From a bacterium (GTDB lineage: Bacteria; UBP13; UBA5359), in assembly GCA_028685295.1 (NCBI GenBank), contig JAQUEL010000051.1, positions 1 to 14,260 on the forward strand: DNA of 14,260 bases. Reading direction: 5' to 3'. Below, in pieces: positions 1 through 6,836 of this stretch. The notes below the pieces were generated by a model. It saw only the letters and a program-made list of their open reading frames with translations, made no database searches and had not been told where the DNA came from. Within the stretch, counting starts at the first letter, position 1, and the number at the start of each line of letters is the position of its first letter. The translations under genes and the position numbers were made by a program.

Positions 1-1048
1 CTGTAGCTGCCTGATCTCCTTCCAGCCTTCTATCAAGCGCTTCTGCAAAGTTTCGGTAGATATTGGCAAAAGCTTCTATAAAGCCTTCCGGATGACCGGA
101 TGGGATCCTGGTATTGGCGATGGAAACTTCTCCGACAAAATCTGTAGCGGTTCTAAACGTTTGGAAGGGCTTATCCAGCCAGCGAACAATAAGTGTATTA
201 GGTTCCATTTGATGCCACTCTATGGCGCCCTTTTCGCCATATATACGGATATTCAGGCCGTTTTCTTCACCCACGGCTATGCCGCTGGCCCATAATACGC
301 CCCTGGCGCCTTCATTGAAACGAAGCAGAACGCTGCCGTCATCGTCCAGAGCACGACCGGACACAAAGCTGGTAAGATCAGCGCATACTTCTTCTATCTC
401 CAGACCGGTAATATATTCCGCCAGGTTGGCACAGTGGCTGCCGATATCGCCCATGGTGAAGCTGACGCCGGCCCGGGCAGGGTCGGTCCTCCAAGCGGCC
501 TGCTTCTGGCCGCCGGCTTCCAAAGGCAAGGCCATCCATCCCTGAGGATACTCCACCACCACTCGGCGTATCTTCCCTATCTGCCCGCTGCTTACCAAAT
601 GACGGGCCTCCTTGACCATAGGATAGCCGGTATAGTTGTGGGTAAGACAAAAGAGCAATCCGGTCTCCCTTACCCTTTGCTGCAGCTTCTTCGCCTCTTC
701 CAATGTCATGGTCATAGGCTTATCGCATACTACATGGAAACCTGCATCCAGGGCTGCTGCGGCTACAGGATAGTGCATGAAGTTAGGGGCGACTATGCTG
801 ACAAAATCCATCCTCTCTTCAGCCGGCAAAGAAGCTTCCTGCCGGAACATCTCTTCATAGCTTCCGTATATCCTCTCTTTCGATAAAAAAAGATCCCCGC
901 CGGTCTCTAAGGATTTCTCCGGGTTTGAACTGAAGGCGCCGCAGACCAGATCAATCTTATCGTCCAACCGGGCAGCCATACGATGTACAGCTCCTATAAA
1001 GGCGCCTCTGCCCCCGCCTACCATTCCCATGCGTGCTCTGCGCTTCAT
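1..1048 (-). CDS. Gfo/Idh/MocA family NAD(P)-dependent oxidoreductase (C-terminus cut by window edge)
   Basis: The 349 visible residues read from ATG at 1048 with no stop before the left edge, so the last few dozen residues are probably missing. An N-terminal Rossmann fold shows a glycine-rich dinucleotide loop (residues 10-19, GGGRGAFIG). The conserved lysine-proline motif is CDKP (108-111, the usual EKP position). The C-terminal half carries AWRTDP (185-190) and GDIGSH (200-205), where the family's active-site histidine sits (H205). The family oxidises or reduces a hydroxyl on sugars, inositols or sugar derivatives, often giving 3-keto sugars or inososes, in the cytoplasm. A very strong ribosome binding site (GGAGGAGG, 1054-1061) precedes the start. 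The gene lies 22 bp after the xylose-isomerase-like gene and appears to be the last visible gene of the left operon. The family is clear; the substrate cannot be told from sequence. Confidence 0.93.
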   Translation of the reverse strand, partial: MKRRARMGMVGGGRGAFIGAVHRMAARLDDKIDLVCGAFSSNPEKSLETGGDLFLSKERIYGSYEEMFRQEASLPAEERMDFVSIVAPNFMHYPVAAAALDAGFHVVCDKPMTMTLEEAKKLQQRVRETGLLFCLTHNYTGYPMVKEARHLVSSGQIGKIRRVVVEYPQGWMALPLEAGGQKQAAWRTDPARAGVSFTMGDIGSHCANLAEYITGLEIEEVCADLTSFVSGRALDDDGSVLLRFNEGARGVLWASGIAVGEENGLNIRIYGEKGAIEWHQMEPNTLIVRWLDKPFQTFRTATDFVGEVSIANTRIPSGHPEGFIEAFANIYRNFAEALDRRLEGDQAAT

Positions 1049-1070
1049 AAAATCCTCCTCCGTATAGGGA

Positions 1071-2096
1071 TCATTTCATCAGCAGGCCGGTAATGTAAAA
1101 ACTGAGCTCTTCATAGTCCCCGGCCTGACGAAGCTCTTCCATATATCTTTCGTCACAATTTCTGGCTTTCCCTAACAGCATCTCGAAGATCTTCCTGCTG
1201 TATGCCAAATGCTTCATGGAGGTTTCCCGAGGCTGTGTACGCATAGCCTTGATATCCAGCCCTACATATTCGCCGTCATTGCCATAGCCGTATTTGTCCA
1301 GAATATATACCTGGCTGAAAGCCCGAGCCAGGTTAACGCTGCCGAACGTCTTATCTTCATCGAATTTAAGGTTGTTCTGGTCGTTAAGGTGTATGCCCCA
1401 TAGCTTGCCGAAGGAGAGAGCAAAGCCCATCTCTTCGGAAGGCTCGAGATTGGCCAGAATGGCATGGGCACTCTCTATCAGGATACCTACTCTGTCCGGA
1501 TCAACAGTTCGGGATGCGAGGGCTAAAAAGTGCCCGGTGGTAGGACAGAAGGTACTGTCCATGGGCTCATTGGGCTTCATCTCTCCCAATACTCTGATAT
1601 CTTTATCGTAATCCAGGAGCATATCGATATACTCTATAAACCTGTCGACAGCAACTTTGGAATCTTTGGCTTCTCGTATATACGTTCCCTCTCTAGCAGG
1701 CCAGAGCACTACCCTCTTGGTGCCTAGAGCGTTGGCTATATCTACTGCTCGCTTTGATCTGTCATAAGCGTATCTCCGGCTCTCCAGATTATTGGAGGTC
1801 CAGCCGCCATCAACTGTCAGCGGATGCTCCCAGAGCCTGGGAGCCACGAACTCAGCTTCCAGCCCCATATCATCCAGCAGAGCCTTCAACTCTTTAAGAT
1901 GCTTGTTCTGCTCCATTAACGACAGAGTGATATCCACAGCATCATCGTCATGAAACTGGATGCCGCTGAAACCCTCTCTGACGGCAAAATCAAGCTTCTC
2001 CCTAAGGGAGAAGGGATCACGAGTCACCGGACCGAAGGGATCGGCTCCTTCATGAATGTTCCAGGGACCGAATGAAAATCTATAGGTTCCAGCCAT
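1071..2096 (-). CDS. Class I xylose-isomerase-like TIM-barrel sugar isomerase
   Basis: This is a 341-residue protein, somewhat shorter than the roughly 390 residues of actinobacterial XylA. It aligns by eye along the XylA barrel. HDDD (49-52) matches the catalytic His54/Asp57 region, LWPAREG (131-137) the active-site tryptophan strand, and GEMKPNEP (171-178) supplies the metal ligand E172 and catalytic K174. E208 and H211 match E217/H220, D246 and D248 match D255/D257, and D281 matches D287. One metal-1 ligand differs: the Asp245 equivalent is H236. Known homologues interconvert aldoses and ketoses using two divalent metals. With its near-complete active site this is probably an active isomerase, but the swapped ligand and the operon context argue against assuming D-xylose. 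The start is supported by GGGAGGG at 2104-2110. It is 24 bp from the upstream IolE-like gene. Confidence 0.9.
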   Translation of the reverse strand: MAGTYRFSFGPWNIHEGADPFGPVTRDPFSLREKLDFAVREGFSGIQFHDDDAVDITLSLMEQNKHLKELKALLDDMGLEAEFVAPRLWEHPLTVDGGWTSNNLESRRYAYDRSKRAVDIANALGTKRVVLWPAREGTYIREAKDSKVAVDRFIEYIDMLLDYDKDIRVLGEMKPNEPMDSTFCPTTGHFLALASRTVDPDRVGILIESAHAILANLEPSEEMGFALSFGKLWGIHLNDQNNLKFDEDKTFGSVNLARAFSQVYILDKYGYGNDGEYVGLDIKAMRTQPRETSMKHLAYSRKIFEMLLGKARNCDERYMEELRQAGDYEELSFYITGLLMK

Positions 2097-2120
2097 TAAG
2101 TATCCCTCCCGGTATTATCT

Positions 2121-2972
2121 TTATCGCTCCCGCTGAAATATATCGCGTAGGCTCCTCTCCATATAGCTTGCATTATTCCGAACGCTCTCCCGGTTGGAAA
2201 TAGGGGCTCTATCCAACTCCACCGTCAGATAGCCTTTGTAACCGGCTTTATCCAGCACGGCAAAAACTCCCGGCAGATCCACATCACCGCATCCCAGCTC
2301 CAGGAAATCGCTGTAAACCTCAAAGGTCTGATTCCATCCCTCGGCCTGAGAAACATCCTCGCTCTGTTTATTACGCCGAACATCCTTAAGATGCGTAAAT
2401 TCTATACGATCTGCATAGCGTGCCATAATGCTTACCGGATCGCAGCCGCCCACCATCAGATGAGCGGTGTCCGGGCCGAAGCCCACCAGTTCAGGATCGG
2501 TATTCCGTAGCACAAAATCTATATCGCTCTCAAACATGACATCGGTATTGTTATGGGGATGCAAGCAAGGAATAATGCCATACGGCACCAGCAGCCGCCC
2601 TACCCTGTTCAGTGCCTCCGACAACTTCGCCAGCTCTTCTCGAGTGGCTCCTCCGCCCTTTTTCCCTCTGGCCTGAACGCTGATGCGGCTGACACCGTTA
2701 TTCACCATAAAGCCAAGCCTCTCTTCTATTTCCTTAACGTAATCATCATAGCTTCCCGTGATATGAAAATAAAAGCTCACCGGCTGCACGCCGTATTTTT
2801 TAACCAGCTTTTTAAAGCCTGCCTGTTCATCCATGAAGAGATCTATGGTCAGATAAACGCTCTCAAAGTTATGAAAACCGGCCTCTCTGATATCACACAG
2901 CGCCGTTTCCAGTTGCTCCCTCTCCTGCAAGCCCCAGGACCAGACGGCATAGGCTAGCTGCTCTCTTTTCAT
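2121..2972 (-). CDS. IolE-like sugar phosphate isomerase/epimerase (xylose isomerase-like TIM barrel)
   Basis: The 283-residue protein has the AP-endonuclease-2/xylose-isomerase-like barrel. Visible candidate metal and active-site residues are H138 and H140 (CLHPHNNT), D168 and H171 (GPDTAHL), H194 with K196-D197 (FTHLKDVR), and E252 (TVELD). The order GPDTAHL, GGCDP, HLKDVR, then a segment ending in a small loop (GCGDVDLPGV) and GYLTVELD is the pattern of inosose dehydratase IolE and its relatives. Histidine stands where many sugar epimerases have the first metal-binding glutamate, which is also IolE-like. IolE dehydrates scyllo-inosose in myo-inositol breakdown, but relatives act as epimerases or keto-sugar dehydratases, so the exact reaction is open. 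GGGAGGAGAG (2981-2990) precedes the ATG. The gene sits in the operon between another epimerase-type gene and the xylose-isomerase-like gene. It is cytoplasmic, with no signal peptide. Confidence 0.85.
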   Translation of the reverse strand: MKREQLAYAVWSWGLQEREQLETALCDIREAGFHNFESVYLTIDLFMDEQAGFKKLVKKYGVQPVSFYFHITGSYDDYVKEIEERLGFMVNNGVSRISVQARGKKGGGATREELAKLSEALNRVGRLLVPYGIIPCLHPHNNTDVMFESDIDFVLRNTDPELVGFGPDTAHLMVGGCDPVSIMARYADRIEFTHLKDVRRNKQSEDVSQAEGWNQTFEVYSDFLELGCGDVDLPGVFAVLDKAGYKGYLTVELDRAPISNRESVRNNASYMERSLRDIFQRER

Positions 2973-3045
2973 AAGAAAATCTCTCCTCCCTTTTCAAACA
3001 TGTCTCTTAACAAAACAAACAATATTTCTCTCGTTATATTTACTT

Positions 3046-3840
3046 TTACAGGCTTCGTAGAAGCTCAGCCGCTCTTCTTACAGCCTCATCGGCTTTATAT
3101 TTATTGCCCTCATATTCAATATTGATATAACCGTCATAAGCATGCTCTTTCATAGTTCTCCAGCAGGCAGCGGTATCGACATTACCCTCTCCGATCAAAG
3201 CGGCCCGATAGTATCCGCCGTCCAGCATTTCATGATAGCCTTCCATCGGCTTATCGGCTATATCCCAATCTTTGAAATGAGCGTGGGCTACATAAGCAGC
3301 ACATTGACGGAAGGATCCCGCCGGGTTCTCGCCACTGGCGGCGTTACCGTTATCGTATGTCAGTCTTAACTGCGGCACCTCCGCCTGTGCTTCAAAAAAA
3401 TCTTCGGCAGTAACAAAGGGGCTCTGTTTTCCTGGATAATTCTCTACCGTTGCGATTACTCCGGCAGCCTCAGCCAGCGGAACCACCTGTTGCAAAACCT
3501 CAATCCATTCCCTGCGGCAGATAGTGCGATCGGTGATATCGGGATGAGAACGAGGCGGTATCATGACGACCGGGGCCTCCAGGATAACGGCATTCTCCAA
3601 TGACTCTTTCACTTCATCCAGCCATCCCTGCTCCCGCCTTGCCAGCTTATGTAAAAAGAAGGTATGGCATACCACCGGCAACCCGGCATCATGGCTCATC
3701 TTTCGCAGTTCTTTGGGATCACGCCCATATGTCGTAACCCAGTCGATGCCGTCAAGCCTGCAGTCCGTTGCAGTTTTGATAAAGTCTTCCACGTCATACC
3801 CCTGACGGGCCATGGTATAGGTCATCATCGATAGCTTCAT
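3046..3840 (-). CDS. Sugar phosphate isomerase/epimerase (xylose isomerase-like TIM barrel)
   Basis: With the start chosen here the product has 264 residues. Its barrel shows the usual metal set: E133 (TVENYPG), D163 (TYDNGNA), H188 (HAHFKDW) and a glutamate at 242-244 (NIEYEG). These match the Glu-Asp-His-Glu quartet of hydroxypyruvate isomerase, tagatose/psicose 3-epimerase and related keto-sugar enzymes. The reaction is therefore probably an epimerisation or isomerisation next to a keto group, with substrate unknown. The open frame extends upstream to an ATG at 3906, but that start overlaps the preceding gene and adds 22 residues of non-barrel character. The ATG at 3840 has GGAG about 8 bases ahead and begins with the typical first barrel strand (MKLSMMTYT). 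It lies 46 bp after the ceramidase-like gene and 73 bp before the IolE-like gene, and is probably part of the same transcript. Confidence 0.87.
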   Translation of the reverse strand: MKLSMMTYTMARQGYDVEDFIKTATDCRLDGIDWVTTYGRDPKELRKMSHDAGLPVVCHTFFLHKLARREQGWLDEVKESLENAVILEAPVVMIPPRSHPDITDRTICRREWIEVLQQVVPLAEAAGVIATVENYPGKQSPFVTAEDFFEAQAEVPQLRLTYDNGNAASGENPAGSFRQCAAYVAHAHFKDWDIADKPMEGYHEMLDGGYYRAALIGEGNVDTAACWRTMKEHAYDGYINIEYEGNKYKADEAVRRAAELLRSL

Positions 3841-3886
3841 GATATGCGCTCCATTCAGGCGACTGAGGACCTTAAAGTTTTTCACA

Positions 3887-5308
3887 TTATTCGGCAAACA
3901 TGGCATTGATAGCCTTTAACTGCTCCTCAACAAGAGTCTGGCCACCCTCCGGACCGACCAGATTATCGGGAGCTCCTGCGCCATAGCTGCCGGCGGTTAT
4001 GGCACGGGCTGTCGGCAAATAGCTTCCCTCTCCAGCCAATTGAACCACAAAGGTTTGAACCGCCCGGCTACGGGCCTTTATCCTAAGGCCAAAGTCCAGA
4101 TATAATTCAAAACGGTTGGTGGCAAAAGCTATATCCCCCAGACGAATAACGTGCGATTCCACAGGCAAGACGGGTCTCTCTCTCTGCTCTGCAAAGCGAG
4201 CAAGCGCATCCATGTAATATCTGACCTTTCTATAATGTGTGGAGTAATCGGAAGCCCGGGGATTCTTCTCGCACTTTGCCAGAGCATCTTCATGGCTTTT
4301 TAGCTGCTGCCTGCAGTACTGCGCCTCTTCAAGGGAGATCTTCCGCACCGGCAGATCGATAGTCGATACTTTATGAATAAAGAGCAGCTTCCTGCGAATA
4401 TCCCTGGCCGCCAGAGGCAGAACCTCGTCTACGGCAGCGGCTATACGCAAGGCAATCTCCTGCCTCTGTCCAAGTCCTGGAATGGAGCCATCCGCCAATC
4501 CCTTCAGCTGCCTCATTCTGGTCTCCGCCGCCTTGTGCAGCAGCAGATGCGGTGATTGATCTCCGGCAGCAGAGCACTGCGGCAGGATAAAGAGGTTGCG
4601 GCCGTGCCTTTTTCTGATTTCATTCCTGGTTTCATGCCAGAAATCGGCGGAAACAAAGTTTTCACCTTCAGTCCTCTGCGAAGGGCAAGCCAGATTGACG
4701 ATCATCCCCGTCAGGTTAAGACGATCATCATAAGTAAAGAGCATATCTACGCCGTGGTCTTCATAGCCTTCAGCATGTGAAAACTGTGGATCATCAGCCT
4801 TGCCGTACATTCTGGAGCTGTTATCAAAGTATGTCAGGCGACGATTAAAACCGACGACCGCCTGACCTCTGCCCCAGCTCACAGCCCCGGGCTTACGCCC
4901 CTTCCATGCTTCCGCACAGACACAAGCCAGCTTCTCCACCAGCATGTCGGAATACTCTTCAGGAGTCATGACCGCCGGATCGTTCAGCACAGGATATTTG
5001 CTTACAGCCTGTGTGGGTGCGGTATGGGTGTGAGTAGCACTGATAAACAGGTTCTCAGGATTAAATTCCGGCAGGAGAACACCGAGCCGATTACGGCATC
5101 TATCTCGCACATAATCGCTTACCTTGACAGCATCAAGCGAAACTATTATCGCCTGTGCGGAACCGTTGTCCAAAGCCAGTGCCGTGGCGGTTACCGGATC
5201 GTGGACCCTCTCGGAAACCCTGATATTAAATTGTCCCGCCAGAGTTACCGCTTTGTCGGGCGTTACATCCACGCCGGCCCATCCAATCAAAATAGTCTCC
5301 AATGTCAT
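3887..5308 (-). CDS. Neutral/alkaline ceramidase N-terminal-domain-like protein, cytoplasmic
   Basis: The product has 473 residues from the ATG at 5308, which is preceded by AAAGGAG at good spacing. An in-frame start at 5365 would overlap the aminotransferase gene and is not favoured. The N-terminus (IGWAGVDVTP, residues 8-17) and the THTHTAPT block (92-99; H93 and H95 are candidate zinc ligands) match the neutral/alkaline non-lysosomal ceramidase domain. So does CSAAGDQSPH (245-254), the counterpart of the family's glycine-aspartate loop. No signal peptide is visible, and the protein is much shorter than true ceramidases (about 650 residues or more). Lipid hydrolysis is therefore unlikely. 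Such domain-only proteins recur near sugar-use genes and their reaction is, to my knowledge, not established; an amidase or hydrolase acting on a sugar derivative is possible. It follows the aminotransferase gene by 22 bp. Confidence 0.82.
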   Translation of the reverse strand: MTLETILIGWAGVDVTPDKAVTLAGQFNIRVSERVHDPVTATALALDNGSAQAIIVSLDAVKVSDYVRDRCRNRLGVLLPEFNPENLFISATHTHTAPTQAVSKYPVLNDPAVMTPEEYSDMLVEKLACVCAEAWKGRKPGAVSWGRGQAVVGFNRRLTYFDNSSRMYGKADDPQFSHAEGYEDHGVDMLFTYDDRLNLTGMIVNLACPSQRTEGENFVSADFWHETRNEIRKRHGRNLFILPQCSAAGDQSPHLLLHKAAETRMRQLKGLADGSIPGLGQRQEIALRIAAAVDEVLPLAARDIRRKLLFIHKVSTIDLPVRKISLEEAQYCRQQLKSHEDALAKCEKNPRASDYSTHYRKVRYYMDALARFAEQRERPVLPVESHVIRLGDIAFATNRFELYLDFGLRIKARSRAVQTFVVQLAGEGSYLPTARAITAGSYGAGAPDNLVGPEGGQTLVEEQLKAINAMFAE

Positions 5309-5330
5309 GATAAGCGCTCCTTTATTTCCA

Positions 5331-6617
5331 TTACTGCCTTGTCTGAAGGATCCTGTCCGGATCAATCCTGCCTATATTATCGAATACTTTCCTGATTGCT
5401 GTGACTACCTTGGCCGCGATATCCAGTCCGTTAGGTGCACGTAACGTTTGGACCATGGACATGTGGCACTCACTATAGCGGAGTGCATTAGGATAATTCT
5501 CCGGTGTGTAATCAATGCCTTCATCTGCACCTGGTATGCTCCATGGATAGCCATAACCGTAAGCATTCTTTGCCTGAAATACGGTCATCTCCGGCAGAAT
5601 AAATCGTTGCCAAACACTACAGGCAACTCCCTCAGCGGCAATAGCGGCACAGACCGCATCCCGAAAAGATGGTCTATTATCGTTGATACTCAAAGCATCA
5701 AAGTCAATGCGAAGGTTATAATTATACCAATTGTGCACACAATCAACGGGAACGTAAGGTTGCAACAGGCCCTTGATACCGCCAAGATTATCCTGCAGAT
5801 AATCACCGTTGGCACGCAGCGTATCGAAATAATAATCATATTTCTTCAACTGAGCACGGGCAAAGGCAGCCGTAAGCTCATTGTTGCGATACATCCAGCC
5901 AAGCGCATAAGCGTGATAATCACGCGACTGTTCCGGCCGGGCAGTCTCTCCAAAGCTCCACAGCTTGCAGGCGTTCTGGTAAATCTCTTCGTCGTCGGTA
6001 ACAAAGATACCACCCTCTCCGGAGCTCAGGCACTTGTTCTGGTTCAGAGAGAAGGCTGCGCAATGCCCCATAGTACCGGCCTTCCGCCCCTTATAAGCAG
6101 CGCCATGGGCCTGACAGGCATCCTCAATAACATAAAGGTTATGCTTCGCGGCAATGGCATTGATAGCATCCATATCAGCACAAAGTCCGTGCAATTGAAC
6201 GACGATAATCGCCTTGGTTCGCGGTGTAATGGCCGCTTCTATCTTGTCGGGATCTATCAAAAAGGTGTCAAAATCGATATCGACGAATACAGGAATAGCA
6301 TCATGGTGTAAGATGCAGGTGGCACTGGAGCTCCACGAATAGGCCGTCACCAGCACATGATCACCGGCTCCGATACCGCATCCGGCGATACACATATGCA
6401 GCGCCGCCGTGCCGCTATTGGTGAAAACAGCATAGTTATTGCCGTTCCAGGCGGCAAACTCCTTCTCGAATTCCAGATTATGTTTGCCCCTGGTCTGATT
6501 CCTGGCATAAAGCGCATCCAGGACCAGTTCCTCGTCACTCTTATCCACTGGAGGCCAAGACTTTACCTCTTCCGGTTGTATAGCCCTTGCGCCACCATAA
6601 ATTGCCAGCTCCTGCAT
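5331..6617 (-). CDS. DegT/DnrJ/EryC1/StrS-family PLP aminotransferase (StsC-like)
   Basis: The product has 428 residues from the ATG at 6617, which follows AAGGGG by 8 bases; an in-frame GTG at 6626 is the alternative and would add three residues. Counting from that GTG, the fold-type I landmarks are TNSGTAALH (69-77, phosphate grip), EDACQAHGA (168-176, with D169 holding the pyridine nitrogen) and SLNQNKCLSSGEGG (193-206, Schiff-base lysine K198). The NxK-x-L-S-S-GEGG arrangement resembles the scyllo-inosose aminotransferase/AHBA-synthase branch more than nucleotide-sugar aminotransferases. The known reaction is amino transfer between glutamine or glutamate and a keto-sugar or keto-cyclitol. 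It is the first gene of the left operon, next to the divergent araC promoter region. With a Gfo/Idh/MocA dehydrogenase at the far end, it could make or break an amino-sugar or aminocyclitol. Family assignment is firm; substrate and direction are inferred. Confidence 0.93.
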   Translation of the reverse strand: MQELAIYGGARAIQPEEVKSWPPVDKSDEELVLDALYARNQTRGKHNLEFEKEFAAWNGNNYAVFTNSGTAALHMCIAGCGIGAGDHVLVTAYSWSSSATCILHHDAIPVFVDIDFDTFLIDPDKIEAAITPRTKAIIVVQLHGLCADMDAINAIAAKHNLYVIEDACQAHGAAYKGRKAGTMGHCAAFSLNQNKCLSSGEGGIFVTDDEEIYQNACKLWSFGETARPEQSRDYHAYALGWMYRNNELTAAFARAQLKKYDYYFDTLRANGDYLQDNLGGIKGLLQPYVPVDCVHNWYNYNLRIDFDALSINDNRPSFRDAVCAAIAAEGVACSVWQRFILPEMTVFQAKNAYGYGYPWSIPGADEGIDYTPENYPNALRYSECHMSMVQTLRAPNGLDIAAKVVTAIRKVFDNIGRIDPDRILQTRQ

Positions 6618-6639
6618 AATAACCACCCCTTCTGCTTCG

Positions 6640-6667
6640 ATTATACCTGAGCCGATTATGCGAACAA
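6640..6667 (-). promoter_or_regulatory. Putative sigma-70 promoter of the left operon
   Basis: On the minus strand a perfect TATAAT (-10, plus-strand 6640-6645) lies 16 bp downstream of TTGTTC (-35, 6662-6667). This predicts a start near 6633, just ahead of the AAGGGG ribosome binding site (about 6627-6632) of the aminotransferase gene, so the leader would be unusually short. The -35 box is weak (3 of 6), which suits an activator-dependent promoter next to araC. No experimental support. Confidence 0.45.
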
Positions 6668-6749
6668 GATAGAAGATGTTGTTAATAGAGGTAAATTATT
6701 GCTCTCAAGGACCTATTCTCTTGCAGGGATAAGCAGAGCTCTTATGGAA

Positions 6750-6774
6750 CATGTATGTATATTGAGTGCATGTA
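6750..6774. promoter_or_regulatory. Possible AraC operator: direct repeat CATGTA
   Basis: CATGTA occurs at 6750-6755 and again at 6769-6774, a 19-bp repeat period close to two helix turns. It lies between the divergent araC gene and the operon promoter. AraC-family proteins commonly bind direct repeats at about this spacing, upstream of the -35 box. The repeat is short and the region is A+T-rich, so chance is a real alternative. Confidence 0.22.
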
Positions 6775-6836
6775 AAGTTTTTGGACATCCGGAACGTTTG
6801 AATACTTGAGCACATTTGGATGTTTTGTATGTTAAG

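Noticed and set aside
92-886. Several overlapping short open frames at the left end, on both strands
   Set aside because: The minus-strand frame running from 1048 to the left edge encodes a complete Gfo/Idh/MocA sequence; the short frames are shadows of it.
1071-2096. Naming this gene xylA (D-xylose isomerase)
   Set aside because: A metal-ligand change, shorter length and absence of xylulokinase or other pentose genes make the substrate uncertain.
2121-2972. Naming this gene iolE and the operon an iol (myo-inositol catabolism) operon
   Set aside because: No IolB, IolC, IolD or IolJ homologue is present; the similarity is limited to the barrel and its motif order.
3841-3906. Upstream start (3906) for the 264-residue epimerase-like gene
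   Set aside because: It would overlap the preceding gene's end, and the extra residues do not fit the barrel; the ATG at 3840 has GGAG in front.
5309-5365. Upstream start (5365) for the ceramidase-like gene
   Set aside because: It would overlap the end of the aminotransferase gene; the ATG at 5308 has AAAGGAG at proper spacing and starts at the conserved domain edge.
5448-6311. 287-codon plus-strand open frame
   Set aside because: It lies antisense inside the aminotransferase gene, whose motifs are unmistakable; the plus-strand product is low-complexity and rich in isoleucine, as expected for a shadow frame.
6806-6833. TTGAGC/TATGTT as an araC promoter
   Set aside because: The predicted transcription start would fall at or after the ATG at 6837, so it cannot serve that start; both boxes also match consensus poorly.
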